Shown here one piece after another: positions 29,570-39,205 of a stretch of 64,000 nucleotides of DNA. Both the position numbers and the translations under genes were made by a program. The notes below the pieces were generated by a model. It made no database searches. It was not told the origin of the DNA and saw nothing but the letters and a program-made list of their open reading frames with translations. Numbering within the stretch: position 1 is the stretch's first letter; every line of letters begins with the position of its first letter. Origin of the DNA: Corallococcus caeni (GTDB lineage: Bacteria > Myxococcota > Myxococcia > Myxococcales > Myxococcaceae); assembly GCF_036245865.1 (NCBI RefSeq), contig NZ_BTTW01000006.1, positions 434,001-498,000 on the forward strand, written 5' to 3'.

Positions 29570-30394
29570 TCAGCCCTCGCGCACGGCCCGGGCCTCCAGC
29601 GCGGCGCGGGCCCGCTCCGCGAGCCGGAGGCTGTCGGGCAGCTCCCGGCCCAGCAGCCTCGGCACGCCCACGGCCAGTGCCACCGCGTTGCTGTAGAAAC
29701 ACGCCTGCGCGCGGGCCAGGTCCGCCAAAGGCAGCACGCGCTCCACCACCGGCAGCCCGTCCACGGAGGCCAGGGCCAGCAGCACCGCGCGGGCGATGCC
29801 CGGCAGGCACGGCGCGGAGAGCGGCGGGGTGACGAGCGCGCCGTCGAGCTGCACGAAGAGGTTGGCGGTGGGCAGCTCGCAGACCTCCTCCGCCTCGTTG
29901 GTCAGCACGGGCAGGCGCGGCAGGAGCGCGTGCTGGCGGAAGTACGCGAGCCCCTTGTGGTTCACCGTGCGCTCCGCGCGCCGGTAGGCCCCGGCCTCCA
30001 CGCTGTCCAGCTCCCGGCCCTCCCGGTGATGCGCTTCTAGGTCCGCGGCGAAGGGACGGAAGGTGCACAGCACGTGGCCGTCGCTCACCGCGAGCTTGCC
30101 CACGCCGGTGAAGCGGGGCCCCAGGGCCGCGTCCGCCGCGAGGCAGCGGCGCAGGGACTCGCGCACGGCGTCCTCCTGGAGGAGCGCGGGCGCCGGGGCG
30201 CGCACGGCGGTGGGGAACGCGTCGAGGCTTCCGCGCACGCGGGCCAGGTGCCTCGCGAGGAACCGGGGCTGACCCGCGTCCATGCGGAACGTGGTGAAGA
30301 AGCCCGCGCCGAAGAAGAAGCCCTGGGCGAAGTCCTGGAGGCGCAGGTCCTCCCAGCGCTGCACGACGCCATCGACGGAGACGGTGGAGAGCAT
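29570..30394 (-). CDS. PLP-dependent aminotransferase class IV
   Basis: Encodes 274 aa of the branched-chain aminotransferase/4-amino-4-deoxychorismate lyase fold. The PLP lysine is in TVNHKGLAYFRQHAL; the characteristic E....E.CELPTANLFVQ segment and the phosphate-binding PCLPGIARAVLL follow in the normal order. It could transaminate an amino acid or act as an ADC lyase; the sequence does not decide. The ATG lies 2 nt after the stop of the small membrane-protein gene, so the two are translationally linked. Confidence 0.88.
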   Translation of the reverse strand: MLSTVSVDGVVQRWEDLRLQDFAQGFFFGAGFFTTFRMDAGQPRFLARHLARVRGSLDAFPTAVRAPAPALLQEDAVRESLRRCLAADAALGPRFTGVGKLAVSDGHVLCTFRPFAADLEAHHREGRELDSVEAGAYRRAERTVNHKGLAYFRQHALLPRLPVLTNEAEEVCELPTANLFVQLDGALVTPPLSAPCLPGIARAVLLALASVDGLPVVERVLPLADLARAQACFYSNAVALAVGVPRLLGRELPDSLRLAERARAALEARAVREG

Positions 30395-30396
30395 GC

Positions 30397-30834
30397 TCAG
30401 GCCTGGCGAGCGGCGGGCAGATGGCTGTCGAGCGGCTTCATGGCGGAGCTCCGGATGCGCAGCTTCACCCGGTCGGGTCCCACCCTGAACGTGTCCCACA
30501 GCAGGAAGAACCACCGCTCGCGAACACGGTCCTGGAGGTCCGCCCAGGGGATGCACAGCGGCGGATGGCCCACGCGGAAGGGAAGGAGCACCGCGAGGTA
30601 GAGCCCCCGCGCGTCGCCACCCACGATGAGACAGCTCCGGTAGCTCACCAGGCCCACTCCGCCAGAGACGAAGTACCTGCTCGGGAAGCCACCGCCCTTG
30701 TCCAGGCGGTAGTCCCGCGCGAGCCGGCTCCATCCGCCCATCCGGGAGAGGAGGAACGTGACGAGCACGAACATCCCCGGGATCAGGACCAGGGGGACCC
30801 ACGGCGCCAGGATGGAGGCGGGCTGCGCATGCAT
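30397..30834 (-). CDS. Small membrane protein of unknown function
   Basis: Encodes 145 aa. One strong transmembrane helix (LAPWVPLVLIPGMFVLVTFLL) is followed by a basic domain with a beta-rich pattern resembling PH-like folds (YFVSGGVGLVSYRSCLIVGGDARGLYLAVL, split by turns; WADLQDRV). Unrecognised beyond this. Separated by 42 bp from the histidine kinase and 2 bp from the aminotransferase, same strand. Confidence 0.7.
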   Translation of the reverse strand: MHAQPASILAPWVPLVLIPGMFVLVTFLLSRMGGWSRLARDYRLDKGGGFPSRYFVSGGVGLVSYRSCLIVGGDARGLYLAVLLPFRVGHPPLCIPWADLQDRVRERWFFLLWDTFRVGPDRVKLRIRSSAMKPLDSHLPAARQA

Positions 30835-30876
30835 GGCGCCAGTGTAGATCCGCGCGCGGCGTCCCGTTGAGCGCCG

Positions 30877-33291
30877 TCAGGGACGGGCCTCCCCGCCACC
30901 CTGCCGGAAGTCCGGGGAGGTCTCCGGGATGCCCGGCAGCGTGAAGAAGAACGCGGCGCCGTGGCCTGGCTGGCTCTCCACCCAGACGCGGCCGCCGTGC
31001 GCCTCCACCAGCCCCTTGACGATGGCGAGCCCCAGCCCGGCGCCCGCCTTGCGCGCGTGGATGGCCTGCCAGAAGCGGTCGAACACGTGCGGCAGCGCCG
31101 CCGCGTCGATGCCCGGCCCCGAGTCCTCCACGCGGAAGCACACCTGCTCACCGCGGCGCACCGCCTTCAGGAGGATGCGGCCTCCGGGCGGGGTGAAGTG
31201 GATGGCGTTGCCCACCAGGTTCTGGAAGACGCGCACCACGAGCGCCCGGTCCGCGCGCACTTGGGGCAGGCCCGGCTCGAAGGCCACCTCGAGGCGCAGC
31301 CCCCTGTCCGCCGCCAGCAGTTCGTTCAAGGCCTGCACCTGGGCGAGCAGCCGGGGCACGTCCAGCGGCTCCACGTCCAGCACCGCGCGTCCCGACTCCA
31401 CCCGCGCCACCTCCAGCAGATCGTCGATGAGCCGGTCCATGTTGCCCACCACGCCGCGGATCTTCCGCAGCGCCTCCGCGGCCTCCAGCCCTTCCTGCCG
31501 GGGCAGGCGCTTCTCCGCGCGGAGGGACAGCAGGGAGATGGTGTTCAGCGGCGCGCGCAGGTCGTGGGAGACGATGCCCAGCGTCTCGTCGCGCGCGGCG
31601 ACGGCCTGCCGGGCGGTGCGGTACAGCCGCGCGTTCTCCAGCGCCAGCGCGGTCCGCCGCGCCAGCTCGCTCACCAGGGGCAGGCTCTCCGTCCCGTAGC
31701 GCAGGCCCGAGCGCGTGGACACCAGCAGCAGCACCCCCATGGAATGGTCCTGGAGGGCCAGCGGCGCGGCCACCGCGGACTCCACGCCGGGGCTGTCCTG
31801 GGCGCGCTCCCGAAGCAGCTCCCCGGACCCCGAGCGCAGCGCCTGCGCCACGGTCCGCCCCAGCGCGCTCCCGGCGCCGGGGACGCAGGCCGTGCGCAGC
31901 GTGTCCTCCAGGCCGGGCGTCACGGCGGCCACCTCCACGGAGGGCTCCTCGTCGGCGCAGCCGCCCAGCGTGGCGATGGCGCAGCCATCCCCGAGCGTGG
32001 GCACGGCGAGCTTCACCACGGTGCGGACCACGTCTCCGCACTCCAGGGAGCGCGTGCTGGCGGCGCCCATGTCGGAGAGGAAGTGGCCCCACAGCTCGAC
32101 ACGCCGCTGCTCGGTGATGTCGCGGAAATAGACGGAGAGCCCCTCCGGCGAGGGGTACGCCACGACGCGCAGCCACCGGTCATCCACGACCGCGGGCTGC
32201 TCCTCCTCCACGGGGACCTGCGCGGCCGTCGCCCGGCTCAGCAGGGCCGTCATGGCCAAGCCCTGGGTCCCGGAGAAGACCTCCGCCAGCTTCCGGCCCA
32301 GCAGGGCCTCACGCGCCCGGCCGAAGTGCGCCTCCGCGCGCCGGTTCACGTAGGTGAAGCGCCCGTCCCGGTCGAACGCGGCGAAGCCGTCGGTGATGCG
32401 CTCGAGCACCGCGTTCATCCGCTCGCGCGCCGCCTCCGCCTCCTCGCGCGCGGCCTCTTCCCGCGTCAGCTGGCGCCGCGCCTCGTCGGCTTCGCGGCGG
32501 CCGGTGATGTCCTCGTGGGCCACCACCACGCGCAGCGGACCCGGTCCGGTGAAGCGCGTGGCCCGCAGCAGGAACCAGCGCCGGACGCCTCCGGGCTCGT
32601 GGCACGGGTACTCCAGGAGGTACGGCTCCGTGCGGCCGGAGATGATGGCGCGGATGCCCGTGGCGACAAGGGGCGCCTGCTCGGAGAAGCTGCCCCTCGC
32701 GGCGTCCGTCACCCCCAGGTAGTTCGCGCCCACGCCGCACGGGCTCTGGTCCTCCACGCAGCCGTTGTCGCGCGCGAAGCGCCTCCAGGCTTCGTTGACG
32801 GCGAGGATGGTGCCCTGGCCATCCAGGATGGCGATGTGCGTGGACAGCGAGTCGAGCGTGGAGCGCAGGAACTGCTCCGACTCATACAGCGCCTGCGCGG
32901 CGCGCTTGCGGGCGCTGACGTCCCGGAAGAAGACGGTGAGGCCCTCCGAGGAGGGGTACGCCTGGACGTCGAGCCAGGCGTCGAGGGGCGCGTAGTAGGC
33001 CTCGAACGCGACGTTGACCTGCTTCGTGAGCGCCCGCTGGTACTCCTGCTCGAACACGGAGCCGCGGGCCTCGGGAAACTGCTCCCAGACGACCTGCCCG
33101 AGCAGTTCCTCCCGGGGGCGCTTCAGCAGCCACTCGCTGCGCCTGTTGAGGTAGGTGAAGCGCCAGGAGCGGTCGAGCGCGAAGACGGCGTCCGAGGTGC
33201 GCTCCAGGGCGTCGATGGCCTGGAGGGATGAGGGCTCCCTGGACGCGGGCTGCTCACGCGCGGTCCGTCCCTGGCTCTGTCGCAAGCCCAT
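30877..33291 (-). CDS. Sensor histidine kinase (PAS-PAS-PAS-GAF-HisKA-HATPase)
   Basis: Encodes 804 aa with no membrane segment. Three PAS domains (about 22-140, 148-265, 285-405; repeated FTYLNRRSEW, ILAVNEAWRRF, FTYVNRRAEAHF and FFRDVSARKR/YFRDITEQRR ends) and a GAF domain (about 425-565) precede a HisKA phosphoacceptor (IVSHDLRAPLNTI, His near 575). The ATPase domain has N-box NLVGNAIHF, DSGPGID and GAGLGLAIVKG. It is a cytoplasmic sensor likely integrating several small-molecule or redox cues; no response regulator is adjacent, as is common for orphan myxobacterial kinases. GGAGGCAGGA precedes the ATG at 33291. Confidence 0.93.
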   Translation of the reverse strand: MGLRQSQGRTAREQPASREPSSLQAIDALERTSDAVFALDRSWRFTYLNRRSEWLLKRPREELLGQVVWEQFPEARGSVFEQEYQRALTKQVNVAFEAYYAPLDAWLDVQAYPSSEGLTVFFRDVSARKRAAQALYESEQFLRSTLDSLSTHIAILDGQGTILAVNEAWRRFARDNGCVEDQSPCGVGANYLGVTDAARGSFSEQAPLVATGIRAIISGRTEPYLLEYPCHEPGGVRRWFLLRATRFTGPGPLRVVVAHEDITGRREADEARRQLTREEAAREEAEAARERMNAVLERITDGFAAFDRDGRFTYVNRRAEAHFGRAREALLGRKLAEVFSGTQGLAMTALLSRATAAQVPVEEEQPAVVDDRWLRVVAYPSPEGLSVYFRDITEQRRVELWGHFLSDMGAASTRSLECGDVVRTVVKLAVPTLGDGCAIATLGGCADEEPSVEVAAVTPGLEDTLRTACVPGAGSALGRTVAQALRSGSGELLRERAQDSPGVESAVAAPLALQDHSMGVLLLVSTRSGLRYGTESLPLVSELARRTALALENARLYRTARQAVAARDETLGIVSHDLRAPLNTISLLSLRAEKRLPRQEGLEAAEALRKIRGVVGNMDRLIDDLLEVARVESGRAVLDVEPLDVPRLLAQVQALNELLAADRGLRLEVAFEPGLPQVRADRALVVRVFQNLVGNAIHFTPPGGRILLKAVRRGEQVCFRVEDSGPGIDAAALPHVFDRFWQAIHARKAGAGLGLAIVKGLVEAHGGRVWVESQPGHGAAFFFTLPGIPETSPDFRQGGGEARP

Positions 33292-33472
33292 TCCTGCCTC
33301 CCCCCATGGAAGACGCCTGAGGGGAAGTATGGGGGCCGTTGCCCGGCGAAGCCGCGCGAGGGCGCCCGGGACGACTCCCCGCCCGAGGGCCAGTCCCGTC
33401 CACGGAAGGGGAGCGCCCCCCTGCCCGCGGGCCTTGAATCCAGCGGGGAAGGGGGCTGCCGTGGAGCGGACC

Positions 33473-36400
33473 TCAGGAGCCCTGCTCGCGGGAGCGGTGC
33501 GCGAGCTGGAGGATTTCGTCCTCGGAGAGCTGGTCGGTCTTGATGATGTTCCGGTCCGCCTTGAGCTGTTCCACCTGCCCGTCGCGGAGCACATGGAACT
33601 GGCCCGTCTTCTGCGCGGGAAGGCGCGTGGCCGGATCGACCCGGGCATCGGAGAACATGGGCCGGAGCTTGCCGAGCGCCCGGTCCTCTCTCACGCGGCC
33701 AATGAACCAGCTGCGCACGTTCTCCCGGCACTTGTAGTCGAGGTCGCCCGGGCTCTGGGTCGCGAGCATCACGCCGATGCCCGCCGAGCGCGCGCGCTTG
33801 AGCAGGTTCTCCATGGGCTGCTTGGTCGCGGGGATGCCCACGGCCGGCAGGTACATGTCCGCCTCGTCGAACATCAGGACCGCCTGGAGCTTGGACGAGG
33901 GATGCTGGCTGGCCCAGCGGTTGGCCTCCACCAGCAGCTGCGACACCCAGAAGAGCGCGCCCTGCGTTCCCCCCAGGAACTTGGTGCTGATGATGCTCAG
34001 CCGCGTCTTGCCCGGCACCTTCGCGCTCCCCAGCCCGAGCAGCTCCTCCATGTTCAGCTTCTCGCCCTGGGCGGCCAGGAGGTTGCGCGCGTTGAGCCGC
34101 AGCGTCGCCAGGTCCTGGGCGAGCTTCGGGAACACCTTGAGGTCGATGCCGCTGGTCTCCTGGACGAGGGTGATGTCCTCGGACGCGATGAACTTCTGGA
34201 CCAGGTCCAGGCTCAGCTCCTGGGCGATGGGCCGCTCCACCAGCAGCCGCAGCGCCTGCGCGAGCAGCGCCTTCGCGGCCTTGTCCTTGGCGCTGTTGCG
34301 GTACTCGAGCATGCTCGCGATGGCGTCCGCGGCCTGTTGAACGCTCTGCTCGCGCTCCTCCGGCGGCAGGGATTCCAGACCACGGGGAACCACCGGAATC
34401 GCGAGCGCGCGTCCATCCGTGCGGCCCGGCGTGTAGAGGGCCACGTCCACGCGCTCCCGCAGCAGCCGGCGGCGCTCCTCCAGCGCGGGGTCCTTCAGCT
34501 CCTCCTCCCACGCCTCGTCACGCGCGTACGCGGCGAGGTCGCCCTTGCGGTCCACCAGCAGCGCGGGAATGCCTTGCAGGAGCAACTGCTCGATGAGGTT
34601 CAACGCGAGCGTCGTCTTGCCGCTGCCGGAGCCGCCGAGGAACGCGCTGTGCTTCGTCAGTTCCTCCGTCTGCACGAAGACGGGATGGGTGAAGACCCCT
34701 TCGGAATCGCCGACCCGCAGCGCGCCCGGCATCGTTTCACTGGGAGCCTTCGCGGCCGTCTTCTGCTGGGGCACTTCCCTGGGCGTCTGGGTTCTACCCG
34801 GGGACTTGCTCACCAGCGGTTCGCTGATGGACTGGATGCGCCGTCCCTCCAGCTCGACCTCGTCCTGCGGCTCGCGTCCTCCGGACGAACCCTTCTCGGG
34901 GGAAGCGTCCGTGCGTCGCGCACTTTCAAACTGCGCGGTGCGGCGCTCGCCCTGGGCTGGCTTCACGAGCGCCGGTGCGACGCCCTTTCCGGTCGGTTCC
35001 GCGGCGGGTGGGGTGTCACGCGCAGGCGGGGGAGCGGGCGGGAGCTTCTCGAGCGCGAGCACGTCCGAGATCACCTTCAATCGGGTGAGCGGCCGCGCCG
35101 ACCGGCTCCATTCGCGGAACGCCGTCTCCGGGTGTTCCTTGCGGAAGGACTGCAGGGCCACCACTTCGCGCAGGTCGCTGTTGCTCACCACCGCGCGCCT
35201 GCCGCCCCTTCGCAGGAGCACGCCGACCTGCTCCGCGACGAGCCCGTTGGGATTGCCGGGGAACTCCGCGGTGCGGAGGATGACCGGCAGCTTGCGAGCG
35301 GCGGACCGGAGGGCTTCGGCCATCTGCCGGCCCAGGCCTCCACCTCGGGGCGAGCGATTGCAGAGCGCCACGAACAGCCCCTGGGAGCTGGTGGAGAGGC
35401 TGACGTCGATGGACGCCTCCGTGCGCGACTTGACCTTGAATTGATCCGCTGCCCCCAGCTCCTCCCCCCCCGCTTCAATGGCCCAGGCCAGCAGCGAGAC
35501 GATCTCCGCATCCTCCTCCGGGACGGTGCCGTTGAACTTCGCCCGGAAGTCGGTCCACCTCTGGTCCATGGTGGCCTGCTGGGCCAGCTTGAGGTCCTCG
35601 CCGTCCTTCTTCTTCTTGTCCTCTCCAGGAAGGGTGAGCTGTCGAGGCAGTTTGCCGTCCAGGCAGGCCTGCTCCTGGAAGCGACGGCAGGCATTGAGCG
35701 CGTCCCGGACGCGCAGGCCGCTGAACCGCTCGAGCTCGGAGCGCGGAATCGGGTACGTCGGATCCGCGGGGTCCACTTCGAGCCCGTGATGGCTGAGGAG
35801 CACGCGCATCCGCTGGGCGACCATGTCCTGCGCGGTCTGCTCCGTGAGCAGATGGTCCAGGGTGATGGGCGCCGGGTCGTTCTCGATGCGGTCGAGCATG
35901 GCCTGCGTGAGCTGCTTGCGCATCGCCGTCCAGAAGTCGGACAGGCAGCAGACGACGATGACCGCCGTGGGGACGTTGCCCGCGAACGCGGCCAGGCTGT
36001 TGATGGCGCGCCGGAACGACGGCTCCATGCCGGGGTTCTTCTCGAAGTCGCTGATGTCCTCGACCTGATCCACACAGAGGACCAGCGCCTGCTCCATCGC
36101 GCCCATGAGCCGCCCCAGGTGGGTGAGCATGCGCATGGGGTCGTTGTCCGCGGTGCGGGGCACGATGTCGCCGAGCACCTGCCGGTCGGCGGGGACCATG
36201 TCCTCGCAGCGCAGCCACTGCAGGACCCGGTGGTGGTACTTGGCCTCCCGGCGTTGCAGGTAGATGAGGGCGCGCAGCAACTGGACGTCGACGTGGCGGA
36301 AGAGCGGGTTTTCGTGAAGCTCATCCGCCAGGGAGCGGATCATGTCGTGAAGCTCGTGCTCCTCCAGGATGCCTTCGTCGTGGATGAGCGGCTCGAACGC

Positions 36401-36832
36401 GCTCTTGCAGTACTTCATGAGCGCGTTGGACAGGCGGGTCAGCCCCGTGTCGTCCTCGTCCACGGTCACGTCGTAGGTGCGGTCCAGCGTGTCGATGAGG
36501 TTCGACAGGATGTAGCGGTCGTAGTTGGCGGCATCCACCGTCATCGGGAGGTAGCCGACGTACCCCTGCTTCCGGGAGTGCACGCCGTGGCGGAAGGCGC
36601 GGACCAGGTGGGTCTTGCCGCTGCCGGATTCGCCTTTGAGGAGGAACAGCTTGCCGGAGTCGGGGTTCCGCGTGGCGCGCCTCACCAGCCGCTCGAAGGC
36701 CCGGCGGGCGGGGACGTTGATGGACTCGACGTCGAAGGGGTCCGGCTTCCAGAACGACTGGGCCTGCTGGACGCTGGCGAAGACCTCGGGGCCATCAGCC
36801 AGGAATGCTTCAAGACGGGCGTCGGTAGGCAT
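33473..36832 (-). CDS. Double ATPase: N-terminal AAA/STAND-like plus C-terminal HerA/DUF87-type translocase
   Basis: Encodes 1,119 aa. The N-terminal P-loop domain has Walker A LKGESGSGKTHL (residues 66-77) and Walker B ALVLCVDQVED (near 255). A Pro/Glu/Lys-rich linker follows around 590-700. The second ATPase has Walker A LGGSGSGKTTLAL (near 737), KGDLAAYA, Walker B VLMFDEADMYLP (near 987) and a sensor segment ATQSPGDLDY, characteristic of HerA/VirB4-like DUF87 DNA pumps. Fusing both ATPases in one chain is uncommon. It is the last gene of a three-gene minus-strand operon, 21 bp after the wHTH-like protein gene. Role inferred: ATP-driven DNA translocation or loading, working with the DUF559 nuclease. 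Confidence 0.88.
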   Translation of the reverse strand: MPTDARLEAFLADGPEVFASVQQAQSFWKPDPFDVESINVPARRAFERLVRRATRNPDSGKLFLLKGESGSGKTHLVRAFRHGVHSRKQGYVGYLPMTVDAANYDRYILSNLIDTLDRTYDVTVDEDDTGLTRLSNALMKYCKSAFEPLIHDEGILEEHELHDMIRSLADELHENPLFRHVDVQLLRALIYLQRREAKYHHRVLQWLRCEDMVPADRQVLGDIVPRTADNDPMRMLTHLGRLMGAMEQALVLCVDQVEDISDFEKNPGMEPSFRRAINSLAAFAGNVPTAVIVVCCLSDFWTAMRKQLTQAMLDRIENDPAPITLDHLLTEQTAQDMVAQRMRVLLSHHGLEVDPADPTYPIPRSELERFSGLRVRDALNACRRFQEQACLDGKLPRQLTLPGEDKKKKDGEDLKLAQQATMDQRWTDFRAKFNGTVPEEDAEIVSLLAWAIEAGGEELGAADQFKVKSRTEASIDVSLSTSSQGLFVALCNRSPRGGGLGRQMAEALRSAARKLPVILRTAEFPGNPNGLVAEQVGVLLRRGGRRAVVSNSDLREVVALQSFRKEHPETAFREWSRSARPLTRLKVISDVLALEKLPPAPPPARDTPPAAEPTGKGVAPALVKPAQGERRTAQFESARRTDASPEKGSSGGREPQDEVELEGRRIQSISEPLVSKSPGRTQTPREVPQQKTAAKAPSETMPGALRVGDSEGVFTHPVFVQTEELTKHSAFLGGSGSGKTTLALNLIEQLLLQGIPALLVDRKGDLAAYARDEAWEEELKDPALEERRRLLRERVDVALYTPGRTDGRALAIPVVPRGLESLPPEEREQSVQQAADAIASMLEYRNSAKDKAAKALLAQALRLLVERPIAQELSLDLVQKFIASEDITLVQETSGIDLKVFPKLAQDLATLRLNARNLLAAQGEKLNMEELLGLGSAKVPGKTRLSIISTKFLGGTQGALFWVSQLLVEANRWASQHPSSKLQAVLMFDEADMYLPAVGIPATKQPMENLLKRARSAGIGVMLATQSPGDLDYKCRENVRSWFIGRVREDRALGKLRPMFSDARVDPATRLPAQKTGQFHVLRDGQVEQLKADRNIIKTDQLSEDEILQLAHRSREQGS

Positions 36833-36853
36833 GGAGGCTCTTTCAGAGGCGGA

Positions 36854-37870
36854 CTAGACGACGACGAAGTGGAAGGTGGCGCCGTGGAAGCGGACCTCGG
36901 ACTCGGCCACGTCGGCCGGATTCATCACTGACACGAGGTCCGCGCGGGTCAGCGTCAGGTGGCGCTTGCGGTTGGCTTCGAGCAGCGCGGAGTCGAAGTC
37001 CTCCCGGCGGGTCCACCCGGGCTGCATCGCCTTCCAGACGTGCGAGATGAAGACCTTGTCGTCCCCGAAGCGTCCGGTGGGCAGCGCCCTCGCGACGCGC
37101 AGGACGTTATTCGCGAAGGCCATGGGGTCCGACGGGGTCGGCTCCCGTGAGGCCTCGACGAGGGCCGTCCGGGCGGGCTTCTGGCCGGGCACCGGAGCCT
37201 GCTCTGGCAGCACCCACTTGCGCAGGGTCGCCAGCCGCAGGGCCTCCGCGTCCACCCGGGAGGCCCCCACCGCGCGCGCCGCCAGCTGCTCCACGCCGCG
37301 CTTCGGATCGCCGACCTCCTGCTCCAGCAGCTTGCCCAGCAGATGCGCCTGGATGGCGCGCAGGGTGAGCTTCTCGTTGGTCTCCACCCCCAGCTTGCGC
37401 CACATCAGCCGGTCCCGGACCTGGGCCAGCGTCGGGAACTCGGGCCCGTCGACCTGATGCGCGCGCTTGAGCAGCAGGGCCCGCATGCCATCCGCGTTCG
37501 ACAGCCGCCCCAGCGCCGCCTTGGAGGTCGGCAGGCCCAGGTCCTTCGCGAGCAGGTATTGCTGCCGCACCCGCTTCCAGGTGAGGCCCTTGGGGGACTC
37601 CACCCGCAGGAACTTCAGGGCCTGCTGACGCCCCTGCGCCGTCAGCGCCAGCGCGGTGCGGGAGCGCTTCTGCACGAGCCCTGCGTCCAGGAGCCGCTCC
37701 AGGAGTGAGTCGAACCGCTCGCTCCACTCGCCCCGGCTCCAGCGATGCTCCACGAAGGCGTGCAGCGTCTTCGCCAGGTCGTTGCGCGTCCCCGGCTTCT
37801 TGTCCGTGCGCGTCGCCAGCCATGCGAGGGCCAGGCCCTGGAGCCGTGTGTCGGAGGTATCGGTATCCAT
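36854..37870 (-). CDS. Winged-helix-like middle protein of nuclease-ATPase operon
   Basis: Encodes 338 aa, all helical with short beta hairpins. The N-terminal segment LLERLLDAGLVQKRSRTALALT reads like the recognition helix and wing of a winged HTH, and the C-terminus (VFISHVWKAMQPGWTRREDF, LTLTRADLVSVMN, SEVRFHGATFHFV) like a second wing-type domain. No catalytic motif was found. The ATG at 37870 lies 1 nt after the stop of the nuclease gene, so synthesis is coupled. A DNA- or partner-binding adaptor is inferred from context. Confidence 0.75.
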   Translation of the reverse strand: MDTDTSDTRLQGLALAWLATRTDKKPGTRNDLAKTLHAFVEHRWSRGEWSERFDSLLERLLDAGLVQKRSRTALALTAQGRQQALKFLRVESPKGLTWKRVRQQYLLAKDLGLPTSKAALGRLSNADGMRALLLKRAHQVDGPEFPTLAQVRDRLMWRKLGVETNEKLTLRAIQAHLLGKLLEQEVGDPKRGVEQLAARAVGASRVDAEALRLATLRKWVLPEQAPVPGQKPARTALVEASREPTPSDPMAFANNVLRVARALPTGRFGDDKVFISHVWKAMQPGWTRREDFDSALLEANRKRHLTLTRADLVSVMNPADVAESEVRFHGATFHFVVV

Positions 37871-37871
37871 G

Positions 37872-39068
37872 TCAGCGCTCCCGCCCTGCAAGCTCGCGCC
37901 TGCGGGCATCAATCAGGGTGTTGAGGGTTTGGAGGATCTCTTCGAGCCGGGGGACCAGGTCGTCCCCGTGGATGCGGTAGACCCAATAGCCAGCGCGTTG
38001 CAGGTCCAGGTCCTTGCGCCGGTCGCGCCGGAACCGTTCCCGGTCACTGAAGTGGTAGTAGCCGTCGATCTCCACCGCGAGCCGCAGCTCCCGGCTGAGG
38101 AAGTCCACCTCCCACGGGCGGGGTCCTCCTGTGTCGACAGGGGCATTGGGCTTGAAGACACCCGCCGTGGTCGGGTGCTCCGCGAGCCGGTCGCGGAGAT
38201 AGGCCTCGTAGGTGCTCCGGACCCTGTCCTCGGACAGGCTCCTCGCGCTGGTATGCGCCGCCAGCGCCACCTCGGCTGCCTGCGCGCGCCGCGCCTCGGA
38301 GGCGCCCTCCCGCTCCAGTTCCTCGAGCGTCGCCACCGCCCCCTCCGCCCCCGACGCCGGCTCCGGCACCTCCAGCACGCCCTCGCGCACCAGCGCCTTC
38401 AGCCGCGTCTCCCCGCCCGCGAGGAACGCCCCCAGCGCCTCGCTGGACACCGCGCACGCCACCGCGAGCGCCGGCACCGCGTTGCTCAACTTCTCCGCCA
38501 CGACGAGCCCGGGGAGCGACGGCGCGGGCCCCGCGGGCACCCACGCCACCGGCGCCTTCCCGGGCGGCACCAGCGCATGCAACGCGCGCAGCCCGGCGCC
38601 CAGGTTCTTCTGGAGCGCCCTGCGCACCGAGTCCGGCAGGGCGCCGGGCTCCACCGCCTCCCGGTGAATCACCAGCTCCCGGCACAGCGCCCAGGTGGCG
38701 TCCGGCAACATCGCCGGCGGCGGCAGCGCATCCAGCAGCACGCGCCGCTCATGCGCTGTCTTTCCCCGGAACACCGGCGTGTGTCTGGGATTCGCGGCCG
38801 TCAGGCTGAACATCGCCAGCGCCTCCGCGTCCGCCCCCAGGTCCCGGGTCGCCGCCAGCGCCCGGGCCCAGCCCAGCGCCGCCGCATGCGGGTCCTCCCC
38901 GGAGACCTCCACCACCGTCCGAGCGTGCCTCGCGGCCCACCGGTTCCAGAGGGTCCCCCCCAGGGCCTCCGGTCCCTCCAGCACGCTCAGGGTCGCGATG
39001 CCCTCCGCCCGGCGCCGGGCCTGGCGGTCCAACGCATCCAGCAGCGCGACTTCCCCCGCCAATGGCAA
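37872..39068 (-). CDS. Protein with C-terminal DUF559 (Vsr-like PD-(D/E)XK) nuclease domain
   Basis: Encodes 398 aa from a TTG start at 39068 preceded by a GGGGGG tract. Residues 1-270 are helical, Ala/Leu-rich and unrecognised. Residues about 280-390 form a DUF559 domain: RSTYEAYLRDRLAEH, WEVDFLSRELRLAVEIDGYYH (active-site D and ExD, shown by parts), RRDRRKDLDLQRAGYWVYRI. The Vsr-like fold is a metal-dependent DNA endonuclease. It is the first gene of the operon with the winged-helix and double-ATPase genes. The large unknown N-terminal region is absent from ordinary stand-alone DUF559 proteins. Confidence 0.85.
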   Translation of the reverse strand: MPLAGEVALLDALDRQARRRAEGIATLSVLEGPEALGGTLWNRWAARHARTVVEVSGEDPHAAALGWARALAATRDLGADAEALAMFSLTAANPRHTPVFRGKTAHERRVLLDALPPPAMLPDATWALCRELVIHREAVEPGALPDSVRRALQKNLGAGLRALHALVPPGKAPVAWVPAGPAPSLPGLVVAEKLSNAVPALAVACAVSSEALGAFLAGGETRLKALVREGVLEVPEPASGAEGAVATLEELEREGASEARRAQAAEVALAAHTSARSLSEDRVRSTYEAYLRDRLAEHPTTAGVFKPNAPVDTGGPRPWEVDFLSRELRLAVEIDGYYHFSDRERFRRDRRKDLDLQRAGYWVYRIHGDDLVPRLEEILQTLNTLIDARRRELAGRER

Positions 39069-39205
39069 GCTCTACCCCCCGGGAGTGATGGCTTCACCGC
39101 CCCCTTGTGAGCAAAAGCCTGCGCTCGTGGGTCGGGTGAAGACAAGCCCCCCAAAGGAGGTAGGGCGTTCCGGGAAGCAAGAGACCCGGGTGGGTCTGAA
39201 AGGCT

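Noticed and set aside
30961-33231. Plus-strand open frame opposite the histidine kinase
   Set aside because: No motifs; the kinase on the minus strand has all PAS, HisKA and ATPase signatures.
33155-36931. Open frame of about 1,250 codons on the plus strand opposite the double ATPase
   Set aside because: Low-complexity Arg/Leu/Glu/His sequence lacking domains; the minus strand has two complete P-loop ATPases.
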